Below are positions 43,903 through 55,314 of a stretch of DNA of 64,000 nt, piece after piece. Each line of letters starts with the position of its first letter. Position 1 is the first letter of the stretch. Source of the DNA: Coccinella septempunctata (taxonomy: Eukaryota; Arthropoda; Insecta; Coleoptera; Coccinellidae); contig NC_058193.1 of the NCBI RefSeq assembly GCF_907165205.1, positions 7,998,001-8,062,000 on the forward strand, read 5' to 3'. The position numbers and the translations under genes are program-made. A model generated the notes under the pieces. It ran no database searches and was not told where the DNA came from. It saw only the letters and a program-made list of their open reading frames with translations.

Positions 43903-44870
43903 ACCCAGGTAGAAATTTTAGTCTTCAAGACGTCTTTGGTTGGTCATGTTCGGACGTATGGTGACCAACTTGGTGACGTCAGTGAAACCTTATGGTGAGG
44001 TTAATATGTCACAGCCTGAAGACGTCTTACGGTGACGTCTTGAAGACGAATTTGGAAGACGATTATTCGGTACTTTTACGTCTTGTGTACGTCTTTCTGA
44101 CGTACTGAGGACGTTAGTATTTTTCAGAAAATTTTAGAATTTCATGGATAAAAATGAAACATAAACCAACATTGTTTCTGTTTCTTCCCCCCTGGCCTTG
44201 TGCTCGAGCATATCAGCATACATTATTTGAAATCCTAGGTACAAGACACCCACAAACATCTATGATATCGGCGGGATTCGAACCCGCTACCTCCGGCATC
44301 CTAGCCGAGTGCGCTGCCATTACGGCCGTCGAGGCTGTGTAAGATGTTGGTATTATTGGTATTGAGTATCATGAAAAAGTGTGTCAGAAAAAGTTATTTT
44401 CAAGACTATGTACTAACAGAAATGAAGCAAAAGATCGATTATCAATGCGTTGCATTTACATAGGATAAATGGAACAGGATAGCTAGTCATATTTTTTTCA
44501 GGTTTTTGACTGCAAATAATTTCATTTTCCTTGAATCTGAAGGATATAAATATAGCGATTTATAATTTTACGGACGTTATCCTCCGTTTCATATCTACAT
44601 ATCTATATTCAAACTGTCCGATATATATCGAACCTTGAAAAAATTATAAGTCTAAAGTCTCAGAGTGGTCTAAGAATAACGTTATTCAGACGTCTTTTGT
44701 GTGACGTCTTACTAGCCCACTTGAATTGACGTCTCGGAGACGTTATTGTACGACGTCTTACTAACCTACTTGAATTGACGTCTCAGAGACGTTATTGTAC
44801 GTCCGAGTGTCGTCGAAGACCAATAAAGACCTAATGAAGACGTCTTCGAGACAACACCGTTCTACCTGGG
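43903..44870. mobile_element. TA-flanked element rich in GACGTC motifs
   Basis: Short inverted ends CCCAGGTAGAA with TA on both sides (43901-43902, 44871-44872). Many copies of GACGTC and AGACGTCTT fill both subterminal parts, as binding-site arrays do in non-autonomous elements. A tRNA-headed SINE sits in the middle. Confidence 0.7.
44150..44345 (-). mobile_element. tRNA-derived SINE
   Basis: The head (about 44345-44266 on -) has Pol III box A-like GGCCGTAATGGCAGCGC and box B-like GGTTCGAATCC, with a poor acceptor stem, so it is a SINE head and not a tRNA gene. The body continues to about 44150. The plus-strand frame over it is only a shadow. Confidence 0.6.
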
Positions 44871-44872
44871 TA

Positions 44873-45624
44873 ATCGTCGAATCTTACCGTTGATTTTCAA
44901 GGTTCACCTTTGAAAATAGTTTGAAATGAACTCCTAGAATGTTAAAATCAACTATATATGAATCATTGATATTTGGCAAAAACCTAAGTGTCATTTTACG
45001 ATCCCCCCAGCTCTTCTTGGTTTTATTTGATTGATTTGGAGGATTGAAAATATTCCCGGAATTATTAGAGATGAAAGTATGAATTACAAAAGATATGTTG
45101 CCACAATAATACAAAATATATTTTACAGTATATTTTTACAGCTCGAATCACTTTTTTTGCGTTGAAAGTTCCCATCATGGGAACTGTCTTTATACAAATT
45201 TGACATCAATTATTGATGCGCTGATCGTTTAAAATAAAAAAATGTGACTACTTAATTTTCATATTTGATACTTGAAAAGACCTCCAAACGATTATATTCT
45301 GGATTTATTTTTTAATCACCAATAATAATAATTATATCATTTTTTCGGTAATGTCATGGTGTACTCAACATTTCCTACAATGGCTATCGTTAAACATTAT
45401 AACTATTATTTTAACCATACGATAAAATTCTGTAATTTTCATAGTGTACATAATAAGAGAATGGCCGGCCTGACGCCTGAGATAATCCTGTTGGGGGCCT
45501 CCCTCAATTATTACCGAATCGATGGAAAAGCCCAATGTAATAAAATTGAGTGTTGCTTATTTGCACTGCAGATGATGAATGACCATATTGTGAGGGAATT
45601 TTATGGACCTATGCACGTTTTCTG
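44873..45624. other. No gene recognised
   Basis: AT-rich interior of the Foldback-like element next to its right arm. The open frame at 45356-45829 runs into the tandem repeat and is not supported. Confidence 0.35.
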
Positions 45625-48522
45625 CTGGCTCATTATTCTGACGACGTCCCGAATTCATTTGAGAATTGAAGTTGATAAAGCATTCAATTACACACATTTT
45701 AGCGAAAAAATCATCAACGAACACGAAGTATTTTCGGAGAGAGTTTTTACGAAAACGGAAAACCGTTGCTGGCTCAAAAATCCTATTCTGTCAAGTCCTG
45801 ACGGCGTCCCAAATTCATTTGAGAATTGAAGTTGATAAAGCATTCAATTACGCCCATTTAAGCGAAAAAATCATCAACGAACACGTAGTATTTTCGGAGA
45901 TAGAGTTTTTACGAAAACGGAAAACCGTTGCTGGCTCAAAAATCCTATTCTGTCAAGTCCTGACGGCGTCCCAAATTCATTTGAGAATTGAAGTTGATAA
46001 AGCATTCAATTACGCACATTTTAGCGAAAAAATCATCAACGAACACGGAATATTTTCGGAGATATAGAGTTTTTACGAAAACGGAAAACCGTTGCTGGCT
46101 CAAAAATCCTATTCTGTCAAGTCCTGACGGCGTCCCAAATTCATTTGAGAATTGAAGTTGATAAAGCATTCAATTACACACATTTAAGCGAAAAAATCAT
46201 CAACGAACACGAAGTATTTTCGGAGATATAATTTTTTCACTTATATAGTACGGATATCAATGAACAGGCAATAATTATTTAGAATCAAATGCCAGGAGAC
46301 ATAGGTTGTATTGAAATAATGAGTAAATTTCATTATTCCTCTCATTCCAATGAAATAATATCGAAATACAAGCGAATGAATCGTTCACTTCCTTCTGTGC
46401 AGTTTGGCAACGCCGCGCACGGTCGACTCCGCCTCGCGCCATCGAAGACGAGGAGCTAAATGCTCATACCCGAACCGACGTTGCCACGTCTGTCGTCTAC
46501 TTTTTAAGCCACAGAAAATTTGAAAACTGTCAACTGTTCATCTCTGACAGCCTGTCAACTCATTTCACTTGTCTTATTTATTTTTATTTTGTTATCAAAG
46601 ACGCAAAGACCGTTTATTATTTACATTTTTCATTAATATTTTTTGTGAAATTGTGGTAATAGTTATATCAGAAAATCTGTATTGAATAGATGACCAATGC
46701 AACACAAATAACAGGGTTGCAATCACTTACAACATGATTAACAACACTAACAACAAGAAGTTTTGAGCGGAACGTTAAATTAAACTGATATATCTACATA
46801 TAACAACATAAGGGTCCTGTAACGTTCCTCGAACAACTGAAGAACATTAGAATCATTATTTGGAAGACTGAACCTGGTCGAAAGACCCTCTCGGTCAAAA
46901 CAAAGATTTGGACCATTATAGGCCCCTCCAACCTTCTAGCCTCACAAAAATTGTGGAGGCAAGCAAAAGCGTCATTACAAGTAAAACTCCTCACTTGACG
47001 AATATTTTCGTTGTTCCAAGGTATAAAGTATTTAACTTCATCTAGAACTCTAAGAATATTTATTTGGCAATCTGTAATAGATAAATAGATATATGAAAAG
47101 TAAGTTGATATTAAACTTTTGATATGATAACTATCATCATCATATATCAAGATTTCTGAATTAACAATAAATTTTCTTTCAGTGAATACAGAATACCTAA
47201 TTTATTGAAATTTTGAAAAACAAATCAAGAAGTGGCGGATTTTATTCCCAGAAGATAAGCCGGATGTACGAAAGCATTCAGAGCGTAGCAGCCTACAAAT
47301 ACTTTTTAATTGGCCTTTTACCTAGGTTACTCTATAAAATATTTGGAACAAAATATTCCAGGAAAGTATTTCACAAAAGGGTTAGCACAGATGAATTGAT
47401 GTATATGCAGATAAAGGAATGATGACCAACCTGTAATAAAATACTGCTATGGGGATTGTGAAACCGTGGATCCATATGGATCACCATAGTAGACCATTGT
47501 TCCTGGCCTTTATTTCTACAGCGTTTGTACGGGTAATAAGAGATGGAATGAATATTTTCTCAAAATGTAAATACATAGTTTTGTGTAATTTAGTTGTATT
47601 AAATATTCTTGAAAAGATGCACCGTTTCATTGAAAAGGTGTATTCACTATAGGTATATATAACACAGGAACACGATAGTAGAAGTAATAAACTTTATTGA
47701 AACAATGTTTCCAAGCGCTAACAACTCAGGTCTTCCTGCCCAGGAACAGTATAAAAATATAATCGATACAAAATAGAACTAGTAAGAAAAACAGCATAAA
47801 TATAATGAGTATAAATAAAAAACTGAAATCATTAACTCATCGAGTTCTCTTAATGCCAACATTCGAATTCATTGAAATTGATGAAAAAATCGAAGACAAA
47901 CATCCAAGGTGGGCGCTAAAGTAAACAGGAGCCAGAAAGGTAAACTAGTATAAGTCAGCTTTCTTAATAATAGCATTTTTGTTGTCTCCTCGTCAAGTAA
48001 TTTAAGTGAAGCTTCTTATGCTAAAATACAGAAATTTCTTCCGGAATAGGAAAAAAACTTAACACTGTTTCCTCAGCCTCCACATCCAACAACACAACGA
48101 GAAAATGGCATAATTATTCACTTCCTGCTAAAATACTGTGTGACTTTCCCAAGATATTGAATACTTTCATTACCATTACTGGCATTAATAACGCACATTT
48201 AACACTGTTGGCTAAAAAATCACTAGGATTAACACCACCATCAAATTAAAAACAAAAATAATGCATTTCAATGTACGTATTTTAACTAGAAGTAAAATAA
48301 TATTCCAAATTATGTGTTATTTTTGCCTACACAACACCTCCACAATTTTATTTTGACGTCTATCTGACAGCTGGTTGAAGTTTCAGTACCGAAGTTGACA
48401 GTTTCAGAATGAGAGGTAGACGTGGCAACGTCGGTACGGGTATGAGCATTTAGCTCCTCGTCCATCGAAGCACCGTACGTCAGAAACCTTGGCTGGGAAT
48501 CCGTTGCTAAGTTCACTCTAGT
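45625..48522 (-). repeat. Right inverted arm of the Foldback-like element
   Basis: About 3.7 copies of the 164-bp unit (45625-46230) in opposite orientation to the left arm, then the unique tip, broken at 46447 by a 2-kb element and resumed at 48462. Units here align closely to those at 30843-32110; the copy number is about half. Confidence 0.88.
46448..48461. mobile_element. 2-kb element with 9-bp duplication nested in the right arm
   Basis: CCATCGAAG is duplicated on both sides (46439-46447, 48462-48470); the left arm at about 30380 has the site once. Inverted ends of about 47 bp start ACGAGGAGCTAAATGCTC. A 9-bp duplication suggests a MULE or Foldback relative. The frames 46794-47150 (-) and 47213-47422 (+) match nothing I know, so the gene content is unassigned; 47650-48300 shows nothing. 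Confidence 0.8.
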
Positions 48523-48627
48523 GATCTGAGTTACAGAATAGGGGTGATTTGATTGTTTTCATCAGCTTGCTATTTTTGTAGTAAACAACTTCTTTGTCAT
48601 ATATGTGGCAAAAGGTTATCCAGTGTA

Positions 48628-49708
48628 GGGCTGTGTCGATCAGGGTATTTTCGTAACCCGGGTCGATCGCGACCCACCGGCTCAGGGATCGGGTCAGAAG
48701 ATTCGATCATTTCGATCACTTCGATCACAGAACCCGAATATGGTAAATTAACTCATTTATCGTGTATCAAGCCTGATCAAATGTGATCGGGCTCAGAAAT
48801 GAAAAGAGAAGGTTCTAGATTGTGGTCAGAAATGATTTTAACGGGTTTTTTATATATGAAATGTATTTACAATTGATATTTTATCAATTATCATACACCT
48901 AATTCGATCATTTCGATCATTCGATCATAAAACCCGATTTTGTTATATCGCATTGACTCATTCAGCGACTTTCGAGCCTGTTAAAATTTTATTGAGTTTC
49001 GAGTTTAAAGATCGACTCAGGAAATGAATTTTTCTAATTAAAGATGTAATTTTGTGATAGAAGATCATAATTAAATGGTCCAGCATTTTCAGCCTGAATG
49101 TGGCCAAAAATTGCGTCGTCCTAAATCAAGAGGTTTTTGTTATCATTAAATTAGTAGAATTTCATTTCTTCCGAAAAGTTTCTTTTCAATTCCGCTTAAT
49201 GAGAAATTTCCCAACTTTTATATGTACTTGTTCAATTAATCTATCGCTTCCAACTCCAGAATTCACAATCGATCCTTATGGGTTCTTTAAGATAATCGAT
49301 CATTTCGATCTTTTCCATCGCGTCGCCTCTCATTCGATCTTTCGATCTCGACTCGATCAGGCTACAATACCTATTCTTGAATAGACAACCAGCGATACGC
49401 GATACATCCTACGATATCGATACAATATATATCGATATTTTTTTCACCCTTGCCCATTCATACCTAGCTTGCGTTCACAAACTTACTCTGAGCAAGCTCT
49501 GAGTAAGCTCTGATTACTCGAAGCGTTCACAAACGTACTTTTAGTTCCTCAGAGTATGCTCTCTGAGTATGACCATACTCATACTCTACTCTCGGAGTAA
49601 GTTTATGAACACACCCCCAGAGATATAGAATATCTCTATATCTCTGTTCATACCGCACGGGTTACGATCGAATCCAAACGATTTGATCGATCGTGATCGA
49701 CACAGCCC
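48628..49708. mobile_element. TA-flanked element rich in TTCGATCA
   Basis: Ends are inverted copies of GGGCTGTGTCGATCA, flanked by TA (48626-48627, 49709-49710). The motif TCGATCATTTCGATCA and variants recur near 48700, 48905 and 49295-49350. A MITE (49468-49617) is inserted in it. No transposase recognised. Confidence 0.7.
49468..49617 (-). mobile_element. MITE family M1, copy A
   Basis: About 150 bp made of internal inverted repeats around ACTCTGAG and TTACTC motifs. Same family as 51481-55311 and 62690-62839, in the opposite direction. Its own flanks show no clear duplication. Confidence 0.75.
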
Positions 49709-49826
49709 TAGTTTCTAGTCGCTGGATTCGCCAATAGAGCATAGACTCTATGTTATAGAGTTAGGTTAGGTAATATTAGTAAGAGAGTTAATAAAGTTGT
49801 GAACTATTTTTCCAATATTCGATGAA

Positions 49827-50825
49827 ATGAAATCCCAAACAGAATACAAATTGGCGTCTCCCCCAGATGGTGCAATTTCAGCAGTGAGATTTGGCCCAAA
49901 CACTAGTCAATTTCTTTTGGTGAGCTCATGGGATAACTATGTCAGACTTTACGATGTAACAGCTAACAATTTGAGGCACAAATATTCACATGATTCTCCA
50001 GTTTTGGATTGTTGTTTTACTGATGCCGTACACGCATACAGTGGAGGATTAGATAACACATTGAGATCTTTTGATTTCAATACTACAACAGAATGTCTCA
50101 TTGGAAATCATAATAATGCTATCAAATGTGTTGAGTACTGTTCTGATGTGAATGCTATATTGAGTGGAAGTTGGGACCATCATGTCAAGTTATGGGATCC
50201 AAGAGCTCCAATGTGCAGTGGAAGTTATAATCAAGGGGAAAAAGTTTTCACTATGAGTGTATGCGGTGAAAAATTGGTAGTTGGAACAGCTGGTCGGAAA
50301 ATTCTTGTTTGGGATATTCGTAACATGTCATACACTCTTCAGAAACGAGAATCAAATTTGAAATACCAAACACGGTCCATCAGATGTTTTCCTAATAAAC
50401 AAGGATTTGTTTTAAGTAGCATTGAAGGTAGAGTTGCTGTTGAATATTTAGACACAAATCCAGAAATTCAAAAGAAGAAATATGCTTTTAAATGTCATAG
50501 GATAAAAGAAGATGGAACTGAAAAGATATATCCAGTAAATGCTATCAGTTTCCATCCTGTATATAATACATTTGCTACAGGAGGTTCGGATGGTTATGTT
50601 AATATATGGGATGGTTTTAATAAGAAACGATTATGTCAGTTCCATCAGTACCACACATCTGTTACTTCTCTCAGTTTTAGTCATAATGGTGACGTCCTTG
50701 CTATTGCTTGCTCATATTTTTTGGAGGAAGACAATCCACCTAGGCCCTATCCTGAAGATATTATTCACATAAGGTCTGTGAGTGATCAAGAAGCAAGACC
50801 AAAATTTACAAGTTCTGGTAGTTGA
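49827..50825 (+). CDS. Bub3: Bub3, mitotic spindle-checkpoint WD40 protein
   Basis: 332 residues, full length for Bub3 and without introns. Seven WD40 blades are visible; blade motifs include FLLVSSWDNYVRLYD, AYSGGLDNTLRSFD, ILSGSWDHHVKLWD, LVVGTAGRKILVWD and FATGGSDGYVNIWD. The C-terminal part has SFSHNGDVLAIACSYF, a Bub3/Rae1 hallmark, and EDIIHIR. Bub3 brings Bub1 and BubR1 to kinetochores by binding phosphorylated MELT repeats and supports the checkpoint complex. The ATG at 49827 gives MKSQTEYKLASPPDGAISAV, the family start. An AATAAA signal lies at 50881-50886. Being intronless it could be a retrocopy, but the open frame and polyadenylation signal argue for a working gene. Confidence 0.97.
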   Translation: MKSQTEYKLASPPDGAISAVRFGPNTSQFLLVSSWDNYVRLYDVTANNLRHKYSHDSPVLDCCFTDAVHAYSGGLDNTLRSFDFNTTTECLIGNHNNAIKCVEYCSDVNAILSGSWDHHVKLWDPRAPMCSGSYNQGEKVFTMSVCGEKLVVGTAGRKILVWDIRNMSYTLQKRESNLKYQTRSIRCFPNKQGFVLSSIEGRVAVEYLDTNPEIQKKKYAFKCHRIKEDGTEKIYPVNAISFHPVYNTFATGGSDGYVNIWDGFNKKRLCQFHQYHTSVTSLSFSHNGDVLAIACSYFLEEDNPPRPYPEDIIHIRSVSDQEARPKFTSSGS

Positions 50826-50880
50826 AAATCCGTGTGCTTCAATAATTGTATATGATATTTTGTTTTACTATAATTTATGA

Positions 50881-50886
50881 AATAAA
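50881..50886 (+). terminator. Polyadenylation signal of Bub3
   Basis: AATAAA 55 nt after the stop codon, at the usual distance for a short 3' UTR. Confidence 0.6.
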
Positions 50887-51480
50887 TGAAATCTGTCATC
50901 TGAGTTCCTCATTTTTACATTGGCGTATTTATACTTGATATATCAATATGTTGTTTTAATGAAATTAAGAAACTAATCAACTTACTTGATACATTTGTTT
51001 ACAATAGATTTTTTAGAAGTACCATTAAATGTTAATTATGATTGAATACTCAATGGAAAGGCCTACCTGAAGAATCTTATGTGATAGCGAAAGACTTGTA
51101 GTAGTAAAAATCTCATCCTATAGAAAATCATAGAATTCAGTTTCTTCAGTTCGATTAGGAATATTATATTTATTAATATCTTGTTTTGATGTAAATGATT
51201 GTGACATCGTAGTTGGCGTGAATGAAATTTCTGTGATACACACAAGAGCTAAACTCTTGAAGTATAATATCGTCGCCGGACTCAAAATAATCCTAGATTT
51301 CAATGCTGACATTAGTTATGACGAATTTTCATGTAGATCGAAGAATTTGAGATTTTATTTCGAAAGTTTGATGAAAATGAACTATGTTTATATGATGATA
51401 AACAAGTTGCTTTATTTGTTTTCTTTCTAAATGAATTCAGTGAATGAGCAAGAGGAGAATGTTAACGGACGTAGCTCTAG
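50887..51480. other. No gene recognised
   Basis: Intergenic AT-rich sequence after Bub3 with small frames on both strands and no motif. Confidence 0.4.
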
Positions 51481-52164
51481 GGGTGTGTTCATAAACTTAC
51501 TCCGAGAGTAGAGTATGAGCAAAGAGTTCCTCTTTGGTATGAGTATGGTCATGCTCAGAGAGCATACTCTGAGCAGGCCCGGACTGGCCAGGTCCGCGAT
51601 CGCGGAGGGCCCCCGGCCTGAGGGGCCCCCACCAACGTGGATAAAGATAATTGATGAAGTAGCTTCAACAAGTGAGTTGCTCACAAAGAAGCTGTTACTT
51701 CAGGCCAAGGGGAGTAAAATGTTGAAGCATCTTAGTTAAGCCCCTTCTATTCCAGTATAACAGCATTGTAAACTGTTAAACACACAGATTTGTTTTTAAT
51801 TTTAGTATTATTTTTCTAATCACTAAAATTCGTTTTTTATTATTTTTATTACAAAAATTATTTTCACCTAATTCATTCATACAATTGGTGTGACTGCAAT
51901 ACTGCATTTTTGAACTAGAAACAGATTACATAAATGATTTTCACATAAAATGAGTGGTAAACCACGACACGTGTTTTATGATCACAATAAAATCTTCAGG
52001 TTGTTGAGGGTAAACTGAAAAATTAGGTACCAAACGAGGAGATTTATAGACAAATACAGGTTGTTTTTACGGTGAGGCTTTCACTTTTCACGTTTTCTTA
52101 GTTTGTCCGCACTATCCACTTCACCGTCACTGTACACATGTTTGCAAATGACCCCAAAGGAAGA

Positions 52165-52960
52165 AATCACAGGGGTTGAGAACTGAGAAAAGAAATGGAT
52201 CCGCCACGTTCTATCCACCTATTCGGGAACACATTATTTAAATAATTTCGAACGTTTCTTCGAAAGTGGGGTGGTGCTCCATCCAGTAATAACAACCACA
52301 TTCTCTGTCGAATATTGAGAGGAACATTTTCTAGTAATCCTGGCAAATTGTTCTGGAGAAAATGGAGAAAGTCTTCACCTGACATTCTTGGTGGTGGAAA
52401 AAATGGCCCAATAAGCATTCCACGCAGGAGTCCGATTCAGACATTCAAGGAAAACCTTTGCTGAAAATCTATTCTTCTGATAGCGTGAGGGTTTTCTGTA
52501 GACCATACATGGGTAGGTATTGTAGAAATTGTTTACTCCACTTCTTGTGAAAGTGGCTTCGTCAGTAAACAGAATGGATTTTGTTAGATATTGGTGATTT
52601 AAAAGGCACAGGCAGGATTCTTTTCTTCGAGTATGGTCTTCTGGTTGGAGTGCTTGAACTTTCTGGAAATGGTATATAGGGGTACAGTTGCTCTTGTCTT
52701 AGTGTCTTTCAAACTCTACTGTGGCTCACTCCGACGACCCTGGCTATGGATCTAGTACTTGTTGTCGGTTGTTCCTCAACTATGTCCAGAATCTGCTCCT
52801 CAATTTCTGCCATTTGCGATGTTACAGGCCTGCCAACATTTTTGCACCAAGTTTTTGAATATCCGAGGAGTTGGGTGATTTCTTAACGGAAATATCTTCT
52901 ACTATACAATCTGCACGCCGCACTGGCACTCTGTTTGAATTCACCATAAATTAAAATCAT
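52165..52960 (-). pseudogene. Decayed mariner-type transposase within the hAT element
   Basis: On - the first catalytic Asp appears in SILFTDEATFTR (about 52570) and the second in LLLLDGAPPHF (52250-52300). The N-terminal helix-turn-helix region extends to about 52950. Many stops. Same broad family as the transposase at 544-1708 but clearly divergent. Confidence 0.65.
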
Positions 52961-54200
52961 GTCAACAAGTTCATTGTTTGAGTAAAAGTGAGGCATTTTT
53001 CAACTACTGTGTATTTTCCAGAACATCAGAACATTCAGAGCAATTTCAGGATTTTTTCGTCTGCTTAGTTGCTAATATAAAACAAACAAGCAAATCAAAA
53101 AAACTGTCAAAAAAAATTGTATGCGAAATGAATAAAAAATTGAACAACTCGTTGAAATCTAGAGAAAGATGATAGTTTCCGATATCATTATGCATTGATA
53201 GAAGGTTTCCTTTGCTATATTATTTAATGTCCGATCATCCGATTGATACCTACGGATCTGAACGTTCCGAAAATTACCATTACCCCCTCTAGTCCGATTT
53301 TCACCAACTCTGAAATGAAATTGCTCTGACTGAATGTTCTGGAAACTGTCACTGCCCCCTGTAGATTTTTAGAATAGAGTAAAACGCTTCTTCAAATATC
53401 TACTCGTTCGATACCATATATTTCAGTTTACCTTTACCCGCCTAAAAATGGTATTGTGATAGCGGAACGAGTGTCGTGATTTGATAATCCTTTTTTGTAA
53501 AAATCTGTAACTAGAGGGTAGTTTTCAAATCTACCCCCTCATTTTAGAATGATTATTTTAGTTTTCATTTTCAAGTAATTTTGTTTTGAATTAATTTTCC
53601 GAGAAATCTTTTCGAATTTCCAATTCAGGATTCCGACATCGTTCGGAATTGTAAACATTCCGCACAGTTTTTATTCCGTTTTCATTTCCTAAAAACGATG
53701 TCGCACCGTATAAAACATCCTGAATTGGAAGATAACCGAGTTTTTTGTTCGCTAGCACAGATAAGTCGAAATTAAGACGTCTTCATCGACGCATATTTTA
53801 CCGAATTTCGACTGTCAGGGCACATCTGATTTCCGCACCCCCCCGTGGGTATAAAATCAGATGTCCCCCCGCAGGTCACTTCACTTACAATTGACTTACG
53901 CTTGATTCACCTGCTGTGCAATTGCTTTTCGTTTTTCCGATTAATCGCCTTACCTTAGACTATAGTAACGTCCGCCGTAGTAGATTAGCGTTCTGCCGTT
54001 GAATTTTATTAGAGAATTTCTTTTGAGTTTCGTTTTCACCGTTCAGAATATAAATTTTTAGTTTTTTTTCCTCTTTAATTATTGTGCACCATAGTGGGTA
54101 ATTTTGTTTTGCGAGTGCAAGTGGCCAAACCAATAGGTAAGACGACACTCCGTTTTTTTATATCATTGGAACTTCAGTCTCCGTCTGCATCCGTCTTATA
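52961..54200. other. No gene; interior of the hAT element
   Basis: No motif-bearing frame. The part from about 53808 has a TATAAAA box near 53851 and, with a possible end near 54871 (GTTACA), could be an old solo LTR, but no target duplication was found. Confidence 0.3.
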
Positions 54201-54212
54201 CCCGAGTCTGAG

Positions 54213-54475
54213 TTCCACCCCTACTGTCATTAACGTATCCTGCTGGTGTGGATACCCGGGGGGTACCGAAGGCACTTTGGGGTGGCTCACCCTTTCCTGA
54301 AATTTCCCGTCTTGCTTATTTCCACCCCTACTGTCGTTAAAGTACCCTGCTGGTGTGGATACCCGGGGGGTACCGAGGACACTTTGGGGTGCACTGTGGA
54401 CACTGTGTTCACCCCTACGGTTAGGGAGGCATTCTGCTGGTGTGGATACCCGGGGAGTGCCGAACGAGCCTAAGG
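54213..54475 (+). repeat. Three imperfect tandem copies around GGTGTGGATACCCGGGG
   Basis: Copies at about 54217-54290, 54325-54393 and 54402-54475 share CTGCTGGTGTGGATACCCGG and a following GTxCCGA block. Spacing is about 75-110 bp. GC-rich compared with its surroundings. Function unknown. Confidence 0.7.
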
Positions 54476-55314
54476 GTGAGCCGTCGTAATTATGTGCCGT
54501 CTTTCATCCCCTAACCTGGCTGAAGTCCGATATCTGTCCGTTAAGTGTACGTCTCAGGTTCTGGCTGGCGAACTAGTCCGTATACCCCCGTATAACTGTT
54601 GAGATCGGATTCTGTTTCATTCCGTCCGTTTTGCCCCTGTAAATTCACTGATTTCGAGTCACTGTACGATTTTGTAATAGTGCCATTTGTGTTTCCTTTT
54701 TACGAGTCGACACATAAAAGTTGTGTACGTTGATTTTGACTATCATTGGTCGCGTCGCTAACATACTAGACGCCTAGGAACCTTGTCTTCGGCTAGTAGC
54801 TGCCAGGGTAGGTTTGCTATTCTCCCTTAAATAATAGCTGGCGCTCGAGTACACCGAGGAAAACCCGTTACAAATCATATATGTAATCTGTTTCAAGTTC
54901 AATTATGGATGTATCGGCCACATCAATTCAATACTCCACTTTCATTTTTGACACCTTTTTAATTATTGACAGTTCTACAGAATGTGTTTTCTAGTGGTAT
55001 CTTAAAAATACCGTGAATTTCTAATTTCAATAAAAAATAAAGTCAATAAAAGTCGAAAATCATAATATTCGCATAAATACGTAGCGTAAAAATGCATTTT
55101 TCATTGTTTTTAAGCACCTAATTCGTTTTCAAAAATTTTCCGGGTAGAACCCCGGATCCCCCGATATAGGGCCCCTTAAAAGGTCTCAGCTGAGGGCCCC
55201 AAGTGGTCCCAGTCCAGGCCTGACTCTGAGGAACTAAAAGTACGTTTGTGAACGCTTCGGGTAATCAGACCTTACTCAGAGCTTGCTCTGAGTAAGTTTG
55301 TGAACGCAACCTAG

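Larger units (their letters stand above)
30325..48522. mobile_element. Foldback-like (MULE/NOF-type) composite element, 18.2 kb
   Basis: A perfect 9-bp duplication GATCTGAGT flanks it (30316-30324 and 48523-48531). The ends are inverted copies: 30325-30384 matches 48463-48522, 30380-30548 matches 46270-46447, and both arms then carry the same 164-bp tandem repeat in opposite orientation. A MULE-like transposase gene lies beside the left arm. Nine-base duplications, arms of tandem repeats and a MULE-class gene are the hallmarks of Foldback/NOF elements. The interior has taken up a LINE and several smaller elements. Confidence 0.8.
51574..55222. mobile_element. hAT element, non-autonomous, 3.65 kb
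   Basis: An 8-bp duplication ACTCTGAG (51566-51573, 55223-55230), inverted ends CAGGCCCGGACTGG and CAGGCCTGGACTGG, and GGGCCCC-rich subterminal parts are all typical of hAT. No hAT transposase is visible; the interior holds a decayed mariner-type gene and a small tandem repeat. Confidence 0.88.
51481..55311 (+). mobile_element. MITE family M1, copy B, split by a hAT element
   Basis: Left part 51481-51573, right part 55223-55311. TAG flanks the whole (51478-51480, 55312-55314). Joined at the hAT site it matches copy C at 62690-62839, apart from an extra stretch near 51520-51535. Confidence 0.8.

Noticed and set aside
44154..44342. Plus-strand protein of 62 residues
   Set aside because: It is the antisense of a tRNA-derived SINE.
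49827..50825. Bub3 as a processed retrocopy
   Set aside because: It lacks introns, but the frame is fully open with no decay, and a polyadenylation signal is placed normally; no poly-A tail or duplication was seen.
53808..54871. Solo LTR with TG...CA ends and a TATA box
   Set aside because: No target-site duplication and no matching second LTR or primer-binding site in the window; kept only as a possibility.
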